From QHXW01 sp035297145 (GTDB lineage: Bacteria; Acidobacteriota; Terriglobia; Bryobacterales; Bryobacteraceae): a stretch of DNA of 64,000 nucleotides. Location of the stretch: the NCBI GenBank assembly GCA_035297145.1, contig DATGZN010000004.1, forward strand, positions 62,001 to 126,000. The letters run 5' to 3'. The first letter of the stretch is position 1; the number at the start of each line of letters is the position of its first letter. A program made the translations under genes and the position numbers. Of the stretch, positions 18,069 to 27,681 are shown one piece after another. Below the pieces are notes generated by a model. It searched no databases. It saw nothing but the letters and a program-made list of their open reading frames with translations, and was not told the DNA's origin.

Positions 18069-20186
18069 CTATTCCTCCACCACAATCGCCAGATCCCACG
18101 GCTTCAGCTTCAGTTGCTGCCCCTTCTCGACACGGACATCGGTGAGCAAGTCCGTCCCGCCGCCATAGGGATACGCCAGGCTCTGCTCGGCTCCCGAAAA
18201 ATTCAGGTAATAATGCAGCAACTTGTTCTGGCTGTTCCGCCCGTGCCGCACTTTCACCGCCACCTGCAACGACTGGTCCGCTCCGGTAAGTCCGGCAGTC
18301 CTCAAAACTTCCCGAATGATTTCACGCTGCAGGACGTCGCTGACCACTGTGCCTTCGTAGGTGAGTACTCCACTTCCGTACCGATTGCGCGTGATCGCGG
18401 GAAACCGCCAGTACGGATCGTCGAATGTGGCGACGGCCTCTGCCGTATCCGGAACCAGAAATTCCTCCCACACCGAGCCTGTGTTTTGGTCCCCCGCATG
18501 ATACGGGTCCGGCGTGAGCCGCACCGGCGCAGTAAGGTTCGTAAACTCCTGGTAGTGAATTCCCGCGGCAGCTCGCAGTCCGCCAGGCTGCATCGTGTCC
18601 CGCACCGTCGAGTATTGGTTCGTGAACCCGCTTTTGAACGCCATAATGACCCGGCCGCCACCCTTGACGTATTCGGAAACGCGCTGCAGCACTTCGTCCG
18701 ACGCACTGTACAACGGCGGAACCAGAATCACCTTGTAACGTGACAAATCCGTAGCGCTCGCCGGAACAAAATCCGGCTCGATATTCAGGTCATAAAGCGC
18801 GTCGTACATCTGGTGGAGCACGCTCATGTAGCCCACGGTGTCGCTGAACGGCATGTAACTGATGGCGTTGGCGGAGTCCGTGCTGACCAGAATCGCGACC
18901 TTGTTGTCTTTCCTCAAATTGACCAGGCGCGGCCCCACTCTCTTCAACTCGCCCGCAACGCGCGTCACCTCGGCGTACGTCCGGTTCGGTTCCAGGTCAT
19001 GCGAGAGCACCCCCCTCCAATACGTTTCCTGCCCGTAGTGAAGCGATGACCAGTGCCAATATTCCACCATGTTTGCGCCCGCGGCCAGGTGCGTATACAC
19101 CACCAGACGCAATTGCCCTGGATACTGCGGATATTGCGTTCGCGAGTCCCAGCCAATGGACTGCGCGTTGGTTTCCGTCACCAGGTAGTTCTGATGTTTC
19201 AGCGACCGCCCCACATCGCCCGAGAGCCAGATTCCACGGCCGTCCAATTGCTTTTGCGTTGCGAAGTACGGGTTCTCCGCGACGATGTCCAGGTTTTCCG
19301 CAATCGCCCACTGATTCAGGTTCGTATGCACTCCACCGCTAAAATCTTGCGTGATGAACTGGTCCGGCCGCTTGTACTCGTTGACGATCTTCGCCTGCCA
19401 CGCGAGAAAGTCCGTAACAATGTCGTGTTGGAAGTTCTCCCACTCCAGCTTGTAGCCCGGATTTAGAATTCCATCGCGCGAAGGTAGATCCTCCCAACGA
19501 TCCACAAGCTGCCCCCAATACGCCAGGCCCCAAATGTGGTTCAGAACATCCGTCGTTTCGTACTTGTGCCGCAAGCGATTCAGGAACGCTCGCTCCGTGT
19601 AGGGCGTCACAGCTCCATTTGGGAAGGTCTCGTTGTCGATCTGATATCCAATAACGGCTGGATGATTTTTGAAGTGGCCGGCGATCTGCCGAATAATTCT
19701 CTCCGCGTATTTTCGAAAGTCCGGATTGAGAAAATCCATATTCTGCCGCGGACCATAGAAGCCCGGCGGTATCGACGACGGGTACGTGGGCTCGTATGGG
19801 TTCCGCAGCGGCGGTGCTGTGCCGTTGTGCGTCACCAGGATTTCCGGGTGCGCCTTGTGCAGCCATGTCGGAATCGTATAGGTCGGTGTTCCCAAGATCA
19901 CCTTGATTCCTGCCTGCTGCATCCGGTCTAAGACCCGTTCCATCCACGCGAACTGAAAATCCCCGTCCCGCGGCTCCCAACTGCTCCACGTGGATTCGCC
20001 CACTCGGACCACCGTGATGCCGGCCTTCTGCATCAGTTCGACATCCTTATCGAGCCGGTCGCGTGGCATGTACTCCGGATAGTACGCGACTCCGTACAGG
20101 ATCGTCTCCATTCGATTCGGAGCAAAGGTCCCGGTTTGCGCAACGGCGGCAACGGAAATGGCCAGCAGTGTGGAAAGCAACTTCAT
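18069..20186 (-). CDS. Exported GH42-type beta-galactosidase-like glycosidase
   Basis: The 705-residue enzyme has a signal peptide (MKLLSTLLAISVAAVAQT) followed by the GH42 TIM barrel starting LYGVAYYPEYMPRDRLDKDVELMQKAGITVVRVGE. The acid/base Glu186 lies in GYQIDNETFPN and the nucleophile Glu338 in YLVTETNAQS. The middle trimerisation-like domain has KVAILVSTDSANAISY and the C-terminal beta domain ends at VVEE. The export signal is unusual for classical cytoplasmic GH42 enzymes and suggests degradation of extracellular galactosides or related glycans. An in-frame start at 20237 would add 17 residues and hide the signal peptide, so ATG 20186 is preferred. Confidence 0.9.
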   Translation of the reverse strand: MKLLSTLLAISVAAVAQTGTFAPNRMETILYGVAYYPEYMPRDRLDKDVELMQKAGITVVRVGESTWSSWEPRDGDFQFAWMERVLDRMQQAGIKVILGTPTYTIPTWLHKAHPEILVTHNGTAPPLRNPYEPTYPSSIPPGFYGPRQNMDFLNPDFRKYAERIIRQIAGHFKNHPAVIGYQIDNETFPNGAVTPYTERAFLNRLRHKYETTDVLNHIWGLAYWGQLVDRWEDLPSRDGILNPGYKLEWENFQHDIVTDFLAWQAKIVNEYKRPDQFITQDFSGGVHTNLNQWAIAENLDIVAENPYFATQKQLDGRGIWLSGDVGRSLKHQNYLVTETNAQSIGWDSRTQYPQYPGQLRLVVYTHLAAGANMVEYWHWSSLHYGQETYWRGVLSHDLEPNRTYAEVTRVAGELKRVGPRLVNLRKDNKVAILVSTDSANAISYMPFSDTVGYMSVLHQMYDALYDLNIEPDFVPASATDLSRYKVILVPPLYSASDEVLQRVSEYVKGGGRVIMAFKSGFTNQYSTVRDTMQPGGLRAAAGIHYQEFTNLTAPVRLTPDPYHAGDQNTGSVWEEFLVPDTAEAVATFDDPYWRFPAITRNRYGSGVLTYEGTVVSDVLQREIIREVLRTAGLTGADQSLQVAVKVRHGRNSQNKLLHYYLNFSGAEQSLAYPYGGGTDLLTDVRVEKGQQLKLKPWDLAIVVEE

Positions 20187-20264
20187 ATCAGATCGACCAT
20201 ATCGCACCTCGGTGCACTGCGTCACGGCAAGTCCCACCGGGTGTACACTGAGCAGGGGTGCTGA

Positions 20265-20957
20265 ATGCGACTGACTGTCGCAGTCTGTTTCGCCACTGTC
20301 GCTGTGCTGAGTTCACTCGCTGTAGCCGGCGACTCCGGCCTCCAGCCGCGTCCCAGCAGCACGGAGTACCCGGTCAGTAAGACAGCTCAAGCAGTCGCCA
20401 TCGGCGCCCAGCTCGCGCCCGGTGACCAGGTAAAGAAAATCCTCCCCGCGGAAATCGGCAAGAAATACATCGTCGTGGAGGTAGCCCTTTACCCGCAAGC
20501 CGGTACGGCCGTCGACGTCGCGTCCCTTGACTTCGCGCTGAAGTTCGGCCCTGACGACATCCGTTACCCCTCCACACCGCGAGATGTGGCCACGCTTTGG
20601 AAGGAGGATCAGCCTTCGCTCCCTAAACGCGGCGTGGATGTCCACGGCGAGACCGGCGTCACCTACAGCCGCGGTAACGATCCGGTCAACGGTCGCACAC
20701 GCAGCTTGTCCACGTACGAGGGTGTGGCCGTGACGAACGATCCTCCGCCGGACGCTCCTCCGCCGCCTCCGCCCTACGATCCTTACGTCGTTGAGGCCAG
20801 GGCGAGGGAAAAAGCGTTGCCGGAGGGGCAGACGAGCCAAGCCGTGGCGGGCTATCTGTACTTTTCTCGTCCCACCAACAAGCACAAGAACGCCGCTCTC
20901 GAATTGCGGTATTCAAAAGACGGCGACGTGGTCACTCTGCCTCTGCCGGTCAAGTGA
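20265..20957 (+). CDS. Exported protein of unknown function
   Basis: The 230-residue protein has a signal peptide (MRLTVAVCFATVAVLSSLAVAG). The remainder is soluble: a beta-rich part (IVVEVALYPQAGTAVDVASLDFALKFG, about 67-95), an insert with a proline run (PPPDAPPPPPPYDPY, about 163-178) and a final strand-rich part ending VVTLPLPVK. The overall layout suggests a beta-sandwich interrupted by a proline-rich linker. I do not recognise a named family. The gene is divergent from the GH42 gene and convergent with the frameshifted VWFA gene. Confidence 0.7.
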   Translation: MRLTVAVCFATVAVLSSLAVAGDSGLQPRPSSTEYPVSKTAQAVAIGAQLAPGDQVKKILPAEIGKKYIVVEVALYPQAGTAVDVASLDFALKFGPDDIRYPSTPRDVATLWKEDQPSLPKRGVDVHGETGVTYSRGNDPVNGRTRSLSTYEGVAVTNDPPPDAPPPPPPYDPYVVEARAREKALPEGQTSQAVAGYLYFSRPTNKHKNAALELRYSKDGDVVTLPLPVK

Positions 20958-20975
20958 AACGCGACGGCCCGGCTG

Positions 20976-22609
20976 TCACTTTACAGGAAACCGTACCGAC
21001 CCAATCCGGCCGTGTGCCTCGTCTAGAACCAGTACCTGTGCCAGCGCCACATCCTTGGCGGCTTCCATCGTCAGTGTCAATCGCAAGCCTCGCTCCAGCA
21101 CTGTGTGGATCTGATCCTGCGGCAACGTGATGGTAAACGGGCTTCTGGCGGCATTGGCTACGCTCCCATCGGTTCGGAACTGAGTAACCTGCAGATCCAC
21201 GTTCGCCGTCCAGTTCTCCTGTTTCCGCACCAGCGGCAGGTCCGGACCATTCAGGCGCACACGCAGCCGGTATGTCTGCGCCTTCGCCGCATCCGGCTCT
21301 ACGCTCACCTCCATCCCAATCTGTGCCGACGAGATCGGGCTCACCATGGCGCGCTCAACCTGCACCTTCCAGGCTTCCGCCGGAGGGGTGCGTCTGCTGA
21401 GTCTAGATAACTCTTCCGGTACCGCACGTCCAGTCCGCTTCGATTGACCTTCACTTTCAATTCGTGATATCGGTCATCCGGCTCGCTATCGGGGTAGAAT
21501 CCCAGCGTGTAGGTTATGCGCGCATCATCCACTGCTTGCGCAATGGCGCCCGCAAAATCGTTGTTGTTGAAGAACGCGCGTCCGCCTGTCTTGTCCGCGA
21601 GTTGGCCCATGGTATCGAAGTTCTGGTCCACGGGCACCGCCGTGTGGTTGAACGCGCCAATCCCCCGCTTGGAAGATCGCGCGTCCGAGGCCGCGGTATC
21701 GTTGCGGTCGATCCGTGTGCCTCTGGCGTCCACCGGATAGATAGCCACATTCGCGTTGCTCATGGCTCGCGCCGCCCTCAGCCCCTCCTCGATAAACGTG
21801 CGGCGATCCCTCAGAGTCTTACCGAGGGGATCGGCTCCTAGAGTGGACGAAGACTGGAGATTCGGATTGAGTGGATCGGTTCCGAGCGTCAACGGAAACC
21901 CGCCCGAGATCCACACCAGATTCTTGCGCCCTGGCAAAGCCGACACGTGGTCGGCAATCGCTTCGAGCGCATAGTAAGTCCGCAACGCGCGATCCGTATT
22001 AACAAAATCAGACATCTGCTCCTGCATGCCCTTCAGAAACGTGTCGAAATCGTCGTCGCCGGTAGAATCTGGCGGATTCGCTTCCGATGTCTCGAGTTCG
22101 ATCGGCACGCGCCCGCGGTATTTCGCTAGCGCGCGGAGCAGCCGTTCCGGCGAGGTCGTGAAATCGTGCAGCACTCGCACTTCCCGGCCCAGCCCGTACA
22201 AAGCCACACGGTCTTCGGGACGCATCTTCTCCAGAAACGCGATCACGCCCTCCCTCACCTGCTTTTGATCCTCAAAATGCGTATTGAGCACATCCATTAG
22301 AACGATGGTTACGCTCGGCGGGATGTTTACGTCGTCTCCGCTGCGATTCGAAAACAAATTTGCCGGCCGCGAGACAGATGCCGTTCGCGCCGCGTCTTCC
22401 GCATACATCGAGAAAAACGCGATCTTCTGAGGCCTGCCCCGGTCCAATAGTGTGAAGTCGTCCTGGCGCAGGTCGGCAACCGGCCGCCCACTGTGATCAT
22501 GCACGATCACGCTGACCTGAACCAGCCGGGTATTAACCCGGATCACAGGTTCCTGGGCCGGAGAGAAGAGAACGATCGCGAAAAGGAAAACGCTTAGCCG
22601 TTGGATCAC
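20976..22609 (-). pseudogene. VWFA-related acidobacterial exported protein, frameshifted near the C-terminus
   Basis: The frame from ATG 22609 encodes a signal peptide, the VWFA-related N-terminus (IRVNTRLVQVSVIVHDHSGRPVADLRQDDFTLLDRGRPQKIAFF) and a von Willebrand A fold with VTIVLMDVLNTHFEDQKQ, LVWISGGFPL and ITYTLGFYP. After YRKSYLDSADAP it goes out of frame and stops at 21341. The next frame continues with PAEAWKVQVERAMVSPISSAQIG to 20976, exactly the expected C-terminal domain. Adding one base to the GGGG run at 21385-21388 (CCCC on the coding strand) restores one 544-residue frame. Either the assembly lost a base or the gene is a recent pseudogene. These proteins are probably surface or periplasmic adhesion/signalling factors; role unproven. 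Confidence 0.85.
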
Positions 22610-22668
22610 CAGACTTGCCTCGAAACCATGCTAACAGGCCGTCGTCACGTGCACGCCGGGCCATTTCG

Positions 22669-22706
22669 TGGGCTTTCTCGGCGCCTCGGCGTCTCGGCGT
22701 TGAAAG
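22669..22706. repeat. Dispersed imperfect repeat, copy 1
   Basis: This segment consists of iterated CTCGGCG units ending in GTTGAAAG. The inverse complement reads CTTTCAACGCCGAG...GAGGCGCCGAGAAAGCCCA and matches the segment at 53725-53756 over most of its length. Such AACGCnGAGnCGCnGAGA repeats are dispersed in many bacterial genomes. Confidence 0.5.
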
Positions 22707-22724
22707 CATTTTCCGGCCTGCACA

Positions 22725-22759
22725 AAACATTTTGCAACAGAAATGTTTCGCGGTAAGAT
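22725..22759 (+). promoter_or_regulatory. Candidate ppk promoter overlapped by a palindrome
   Basis: A perfect palindrome AAACATTT-N8-AAATGTTT spans 22725-22748. It covers a TTGCAA -35 (22732-22737), 16 bases before a TAAGAT -10 (22754-22759). A protein on the palindrome would block or help polymerase. It does not match a Pho box. Confidence 0.4.
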
Positions 22760-22849
22760 TGGCACATATCAGCCCAACTCAAAGTCCTGTCTGGCGGTTC
22801 GAAGACGGCTGCGCCCGCCACGAGCGGGCTCCGCACCGATGGCAAGCCA

Positions 22850-25069
22850 TTGCTCGCCCCGGACTTCGATCATCCCTCGCTCTACTTAAATCCCGAGCTG
22901 AGCCTGCTCGAGTTTCAGCGCCGCGTCCTCGAAGAAGCTCGCGACCCACGCAATCCGCTGCTCGAACGCGTTAAGTTTCTCGCCATCCTCACCTCCAACC
23001 TGGACGAATTCTTCATGGTGCGCGTGGCCGGATTGCTGCAACAGATCGAAAACGGCGTTCAGGATGCCAGCATCGACGGCCGCCAGCCCGCGTCGCAACT
23101 TGCCGCCATCCGCACAGAAGTCATGCGCCTGTTCGGCGAGGCGTACGCCGCATACCGGGACGAGCTGCTGCCCGCGCTCGCCAATGCGGGAATCACTATC
23201 ACCGAATATTCCTCGCTCCATGCCAGCCAGCAGGCCCAGCTCGAGGCATACTTCGTGGACAGCATTTATCCCGTACTGACGCCGCTGGCGTTTGATCCCG
23301 GCCGGCCGTTTCCGCATATCTCAAATCTGAGCCTCAATCTTGCCGTGGTGGTGCGGGATTCGCACGGCACTGAGCACTTCGCTCGCGTCAAAGCGCCCGA
23401 TAGCCTGGCGCAGCTCATGCCTGTCCCCAAAGGTCCCTGGCCATCAGCCGGCGATTGCTTCGTCTGGGTTGAACAGGTGATCCTGGCCAATCTCCATCTT
23501 CTGTTTCCTGGCCTGGAGATCGTGGAGGCACATCCATTCCACGTTACCCGCGATGCCGAGGTCGCGATCAAGGAACTCGAGTCCGACGACTTGCTGGCTA
23601 CCATCGAAGAAGCCGTCTGGCAGCGGCGCTTTCGCGATGCCGTGCGCCTCGTGGTCGATCGCAATATGCCCGAAGCGTTGCTCCGCATCCTCACCAGCAA
23701 CCTGGAAATTGAGTCCTCCGGCATTTATCGCGTCGATGGACCGCTCGATCTCGGCCGCTTGCGCCAGTTGGCCTCGCTCGACCGTCCCGATCTCAAAGAC
23801 CGTCCCTTTCTGGCCCAGGCGCCTCCCGCTCTCGTGCGGAAAGATGGAGATTATTTCGCCGCGATCCGCGCCGAAGATATCCTGCTCCACCATCCGTTCC
23901 ATTCCTTTCAACCCGTGGTCGAATTCCTCCAACAAGCCGCGCGCGACCCCGGTGTGCTGGCCATCAAAATGACGCTCTATCGCCTCGGGCGAAATTCTCC
24001 AGTAGTTGACGCCCTACTCGAGGCCGTCAGGAACGGCAAGCAGGTGGCGGTGGTGGTGGAGTTGAAGGCGCGCTTCGACGAGGAAAGTAATATCGAGTGG
24101 GCGCGCGCACTCGAGAGCGAGGGCGTCCACGTCGTCTACGGCCTCGTCGGCCTCAAGGTTCACTCCAAAGTTGCGCTCGTCGTCCGCCGCGAAGGCGATA
24201 TGATTCGCCCCTACCTGCACTTGGCCACCGGAAACTACAACCCGACCACTGCGCGACTCTATACCGACATCGGCCTGTTCACTTGCGATCCCCAAATCGC
24301 CGCCGACGCGACGGCCCTGTTCAATTACCTGACTGGCTACTCGGACAAGAATCTGTTCCGAGAGCTCCTTGTCGCCCCCATCAATCTTCGCCAGCGTCTG
24401 GAAGAACTCATCCGCCGCGAAATCGAACATCAGAGGCGCGGCGAACCCGGCCATCTGATTTTCAAGATGAACGCTCTCGAGGATCCGGGCCTGATCCAGT
24501 TGCTCTATGAAGCGTCCGGCGCCGGCGTTACCGTGGACCTGCTGGTCCGCGGCATTTGTTGCCTGCGGCCAGGACTGCCAGGAGTCAGTGACAATATTCG
24601 CGTCACCAGCATCGTGGGCCGGTTCCTCGAGCATAGTCGTGTTTTCTATTTCCGAAATGGCGGCTCGGACGAGGTCTACCTGGGCAGCGCCGATCTGATG
24701 CCGCGCAATCTCAATCGCCGCGTCGAAGTCCTGTTCCCCGTAGCCTCGCCGCGCTTGGTGGCTCGCTTGCGCGATGAGATTCTCGAAACCTACCTCGCGG
24801 ACTGTGCGGCCGCCCGCCACATGCGCACGGACGGCAGTTACACGCGCAAGTCAGGACAGGATGGGCTCGATAGCCAGGCTTGGTTCCTGGGGCAGCGCGG
24901 ATACCGGCCGGAAGCCATGCCGCCGCCAGCGGTGCCTCGCCCGGTATGCGTCCTCGTCGAGACCGAGCCCACCGCCGTGTCCGCGCTGGCTTCCCGCGTC
25001 GCAGCCGATCTTGCCCTCTGCTTTGTAAACGCTGCCGACGAGATTCGCCGCCGCGCCGCGCGCGGCTAG
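22850..25069 (+). CDS. ppk1: Polyphosphate kinase 1
   Basis: The 739-residue enzyme makes polyphosphate from ATP and autophosphorylates on histidine. The N-domain has YLNPELSLLEFQRRVLEEA and FLAILTSNLDEFFMVRVAGLL. Two phospholipase-D-like catalytic domains follow, with the phosphoacceptor His in GLKVHSKVALVVRR (about residue 440) and the second His in GRFLEHSRVFYFRNGGSDEVYLGSAD (about 590). ATGNYNPTTARLYTD is also conserved. The start is TTG 22850; no ATG or GTG fits upstream in frame. The stop overlaps the stop of the convergent esterase gene by four bases (CTAG). Confidence 0.95.
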   Translation: MLAPDFDHPSLYLNPELSLLEFQRRVLEEARDPRNPLLERVKFLAILTSNLDEFFMVRVAGLLQQIENGVQDASIDGRQPASQLAAIRTEVMRLFGEAYAAYRDELLPALANAGITITEYSSLHASQQAQLEAYFVDSIYPVLTPLAFDPGRPFPHISNLSLNLAVVVRDSHGTEHFARVKAPDSLAQLMPVPKGPWPSAGDCFVWVEQVILANLHLLFPGLEIVEAHPFHVTRDAEVAIKELESDDLLATIEEAVWQRRFRDAVRLVVDRNMPEALLRILTSNLEIESSGIYRVDGPLDLGRLRQLASLDRPDLKDRPFLAQAPPALVRKDGDYFAAIRAEDILLHHPFHSFQPVVEFLQQAARDPGVLAIKMTLYRLGRNSPVVDALLEAVRNGKQVAVVVELKARFDEESNIEWARALESEGVHVVYGLVGLKVHSKVALVVRREGDMIRPYLHLATGNYNPTTARLYTDIGLFTCDPQIAADATALFNYLTGYSDKNLFRELLVAPINLRQRLEELIRREIEHQRRGEPGHLIFKMNALEDPGLIQLLYEASGAGVTVDLLVRGICCLRPGLPGVSDNIRVTSIVGRFLEHSRVFYFRNGGSDEVYLGSADLMPRNLNRRVEVLFPVASPRLVARLRDEILETYLADCAAARHMRTDGSYTRKSGQDGLDSQAWFLGQRGYRPEAMPPPAVPRPVCVLVETEPTAVSALASRVAADLALCFVNAADEIRRRAARG

Positions 25070-25743
25070 CCCCACACCCGCCGCATCCATCCTTCTACCA
25101 GCGGCCCGGCCTTCGACGGAAAGCGGTGGCCGCCTTCCAACATGTGGAACTCCACGTCGTCCGCCCGTATTCGCAGCCGCTCGGCATAGCGCTCGGTGGT
25201 GGAGGGCGGGTAAAACTCGTCCTCAGTCCGCGCGATATGGAGCAGCGCCGCCGACACTTTCTTATACGGACCCTCTTCCCAATTCTTAGGGACGCCGCCG
25301 CAAAGCCCCAGCACACCGCGCACCGCCTCCGGGTGCGTCGCCGCGAACCGGTAGTTCATGCCCACGGGTTGTGAGAACCCGACCAGCAGTCGCCGCGCCG
25401 CCGGGATCGACCACTGCCGCTCCACCTCCTCGAACACGTGCAGCAGTATCTCGTGATGCATCCGCACCGAGGATTCGGAATGCTTGTGCGTGGCCCAGCA
25501 ATAACCGACCTCGTTCGACTGTTGCGCCAGGTAAAACTGGCTCGGCGCCTGCAAGGCCGCGATCACATGCTGCGGGCCCAACAATGCCTCGGTGAGCCGC
25601 AGCATCATCTCCGGATTCTGCCCGAAACCGTGCAGCGTAGCTACCACCAGCGTAGACGGCGTGATCTCTTGTGGCGCATGCACCAGGTAGTGGCAGTCCA
25701 TACGCACACTGAATGTCCGGTGCTCAATCGCTTCAGAGGCCAT
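25066..25743 (-). CDS. Phospholipase/carboxylesterase-type alpha/beta hydrolase
   Basis: The 225-residue soluble protein has the fold of the YpfH/carboxylesterase group: VVATLHGFGQNPEMMLRL (oxyanion loop), AALQAPSQFYL, nucleophile elbow LVGFSQPVGMNYRFA with GFSQP, and a C-terminal catalytic His in MLEGGHRFP. An Asp in IARTEDEFYPPSTTERYAE probably completes the triad. The frame is open upstream to 25881 but that part overlaps the methyltransferase gene, and ATG 25743 begins the conserved part. It lies 56 bases after the methyltransferase, probably in one transcript. The substrate is unknown. Confidence 0.8.
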   Translation of the reverse strand: MASEAIEHRTFSVRMDCHYLVHAPQEITPSTLVVATLHGFGQNPEMMLRLTEALLGPQHVIAALQAPSQFYLAQQSNEVGYCWATHKHSESSVRMHHEILLHVFEEVERQWSIPAARRLLVGFSQPVGMNYRFAATHPEAVRGVLGLCGGVPKNWEEGPYKKVSAALLHIARTEDEFYPPSTTERYAERLRIRADDVEFHMLEGGHRFPSKAGPLVEGWMRRVWG

Positions 25744-25799
25744 TTCCTGAGTTCTACCATGACGCCGGGAACGCCGTGCCCCGGCGAAAGAGGTGCTGG

Positions 25800-26360
25800 C
25801 TACTTCTTGCCGATTTCGTACAGGTAGATCGTGCGCGGCCGGCCTTCCGCTTCCACCTGTTCCACCGCGGTGGGCTTCCATCCGCGGATCTCGAAATCGT
25901 GTGAAACCACACGCGCGCCCGGCTTGAGATCACGTTCCAGGTTCGGCTTCAGCAGCTCGTTGGCGGACGTCAGAAGATAGATCGTCACCACGTCGGCCGG
26001 CCGGAGATCCACCTTCAGCATGTTGGCGTGAACGATCTTCACCCGGCTTTCGAGCCCCAGCGCCTTGACGCGCCCTGTGGCTATTTTGCACAGTTCTGGC
26101 GATAGTTCGATGCCGACTGCCCGTGCTTTGAACGTCCGCGCCGCTGTTATCACGATCCGGCCCTCGCCGCTCCCCAGGTCATAAACCATCTCACCCGCCT
26201 GCAAATGCGCCAGTTGCAGCATGTGCTCGATCACTTCCTGTGGGCTTGGAAAATCCGGCGCAATGATATTGGGATCGCCGAACCGCTGAGCGTACGTCGC
26301 CGGAACGCATAACAGAAAGGCGGACGAGGCAAGCAGGCGGAGTACGGACGTGGCAGGCAT
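25800..26360 (-). CDS. SAM-dependent methyltransferase with N-terminal signal peptide
   Basis: The 186-residue protein starts MPATSVLRLLASSAFLLCVPATYAQ, a signal peptide by appearance. Then comes a class I methyltransferase core: PSPQEVIEHMLQLAHLQAGEMVYDLGSGEGRIVITAA with SAM motif I (DLGSGEGR), VGIELSPELCKIA (acidic residue for the ribose) and HANMLKVDLRPADVVTIYLL. This resembles the DOT1-like small methyltransferases common in acidobacteria. Export is puzzling because SAM is cytoplasmic; the hydrophobic N-terminus may instead be a membrane anchor with the domain inside. The frame is open to 26408, but ATG 26360 gives the cleaner N-terminus. Confidence 0.8.
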   Translation of the reverse strand: MPATSVLRLLASSAFLLCVPATYAQRFGDPNIIAPDFPSPQEVIEHMLQLAHLQAGEMVYDLGSGEGRIVITAARTFKARAVGIELSPELCKIATGRVKALGLESRVKIVHANMLKVDLRPADVVTIYLLTSANELLKPNLERDLKPGARVVSHDFEIRGWKPTAVEQVEAEGRPRTIYLYEIGKK

Positions 26361-26442
26361 GGGCAACGCGGAAACCCCTCTCACCCATACTATACGTCCT
26401 ACGCGCACAGTAGATTACAGGAAATTAAGGAAATCTGGCAGG

Positions 26443-27681
26443 TTACAGTGGGCCGGGATCCGTCGTCAATTTGGTCCCGCGGGCCTTCACGATTCGGCTC
26501 ATGATCTCAGACCACGCGTACCACAGGTCGCGCGGCCGAGAAATAGTGTACTCATACCCCTTCAAGTGCTTGACAGCGTTACCAATAGCGTCGCGCCAGG
26601 GGTTGGCCTGCGGGTTCAGATTGAAATTCATGTAAAAAACCGGGAAGTCCACTGTCGCAAGCTGGTTCAGCGATTCCTGGGGCAGGCTGTCGTCCAGCAT
26701 TACTTTTGGCCCCGCGAAGATCACGGCATCCGGATGGTCTTTGTTGCTGACCTCCTCGGTGAGCAGGCCGGTCAGAAACTCCGTCTCGCCGTGTTTCTGG
26801 CTCAGCCGCTTCAAATCCACAGTACCCAGATTGAGAGAACTGAGGGCGTCCCCCAAGGCCGGAAAGTTGATCTGATCCGTATCTTCCTGCCGGTAAACGA
26901 TCCTCTGTTCCTGCATGTTGAAGGCGACGATCGAAAACCTCCGGATGCGCGGCTCGCGCGCGATACTCCTGAGGATCGAAATGAGCGCGTTGGTATCGAG
27001 CGGCTGGAGCGTAGCGGAATTTGCATTTTGAGGTGCAAAATTTACAATTACCTTCACATTGAGCGGCCCTTCAGTCTCCGGCCGCTCCACCGGTGGCTCG
27101 TCCTTGAAAGGCTCTTGTCCAGCCTGCACCGTGCCGGGCGCCATCATGAGCACCAGTTGCTTGTCTTTAAGCGGCAGTTCGGCTTGCGCGTCCCAATAGA
27201 ACGAGCAGACACGCTCGGCGCGATCCCGCATCAGGAAATCGACGTGGTAATTCCCTTCGCCAAGGTCGAAACCGCCCTGCAAGTAAGCATTTCCCTTAGC
27301 ATCCTCTTCGATGGCGGGCACGCTGAGACGCTGGGAGAAATAAACCGGTTCATCCTTATGGCCTTGGGGCGTGACACGAAAAAGCATGGTGAGCATGTCT
27401 TCCGAGCCTGCCAGGTCGTTCAGCGGAATGGTGACCTCGTATCCCCCGTGGAAACGGAGATCGAACCCCAGAGTCGGTTTGACTGGCGTTACGCTGCACG
27501 GAAGGTCTTTTCGCACATCCTGCGCTTCCAACACCGCCGAGTCCGTATTGAAAATCCGCACCACATCCCCGGGCCCCGATCCCCGCATCAAAGTCTGGGC
27601 CTCGGAGCCACTGGCGGCCAGGAATGCAATGCTAAGAAGGGCCCATGTGGGTCGGTTTTTCGATAAACCGAATCTGCTCAT
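26443..27681 (-). CDS. Exported VWFA-like protein of unknown function
   Basis: From ATG 27681 the 412-residue protein has a signal peptide (FGLSKNRPTWALLSIAFLAASGSEAQ). A beta-rich N-terminal half follows with DLRFHGGYEVTIPLNDLAGS and GGFDLGEGNYHVDFLMRDRAERVCSFYW. The C-terminal half has an alternating alpha/beta, VWA-like layout: LNVKVIVNFAP, IRRFSIVAFNMQEQRIVY, HPDAVIFAGPK and FPVFYMNFN. I do not see a clear MIDAS motif. An earlier in-frame start at 27846 would bury the signal peptide. It resembles exported acidobacterial proteins that occur next to VWFA-related genes. Function unknown. Confidence 0.7.
   Translation of the reverse strand: MSRFGLSKNRPTWALLSIAFLAASGSEAQTLMRGSGPGDVVRIFNTDSAVLEAQDVRKDLPCSVTPVKPTLGFDLRFHGGYEVTIPLNDLAGSEDMLTMLFRVTPQGHKDEPVYFSQRLSVPAIEEDAKGNAYLQGGFDLGEGNYHVDFLMRDRAERVCSFYWDAQAELPLKDKQLVLMMAPGTVQAGQEPFKDEPPVERPETEGPLNVKVIVNFAPQNANSATLQPLDTNALISILRSIAREPRIRRFSIVAFNMQEQRIVYRQEDTDQINFPALGDALSSLNLGTVDLKRLSQKHGETEFLTGLLTEEVSNKDHPDAVIFAGPKVMLDDSLPQESLNQLATVDFPVFYMNFNLNPQANPWRDAIGNAVKHLKGYEYTISRPRDLWYAWSEIMSRIVKARGTKLTTDPGPL

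Noticed and set aside
26350..27666. 438-residue open frame on the plus strand
   Set aside because: Antisense to the exported VWFA-like gene, whose signal peptide and fold are clear; the antisense translation is low-complexity Arg/His/Gln-rich.
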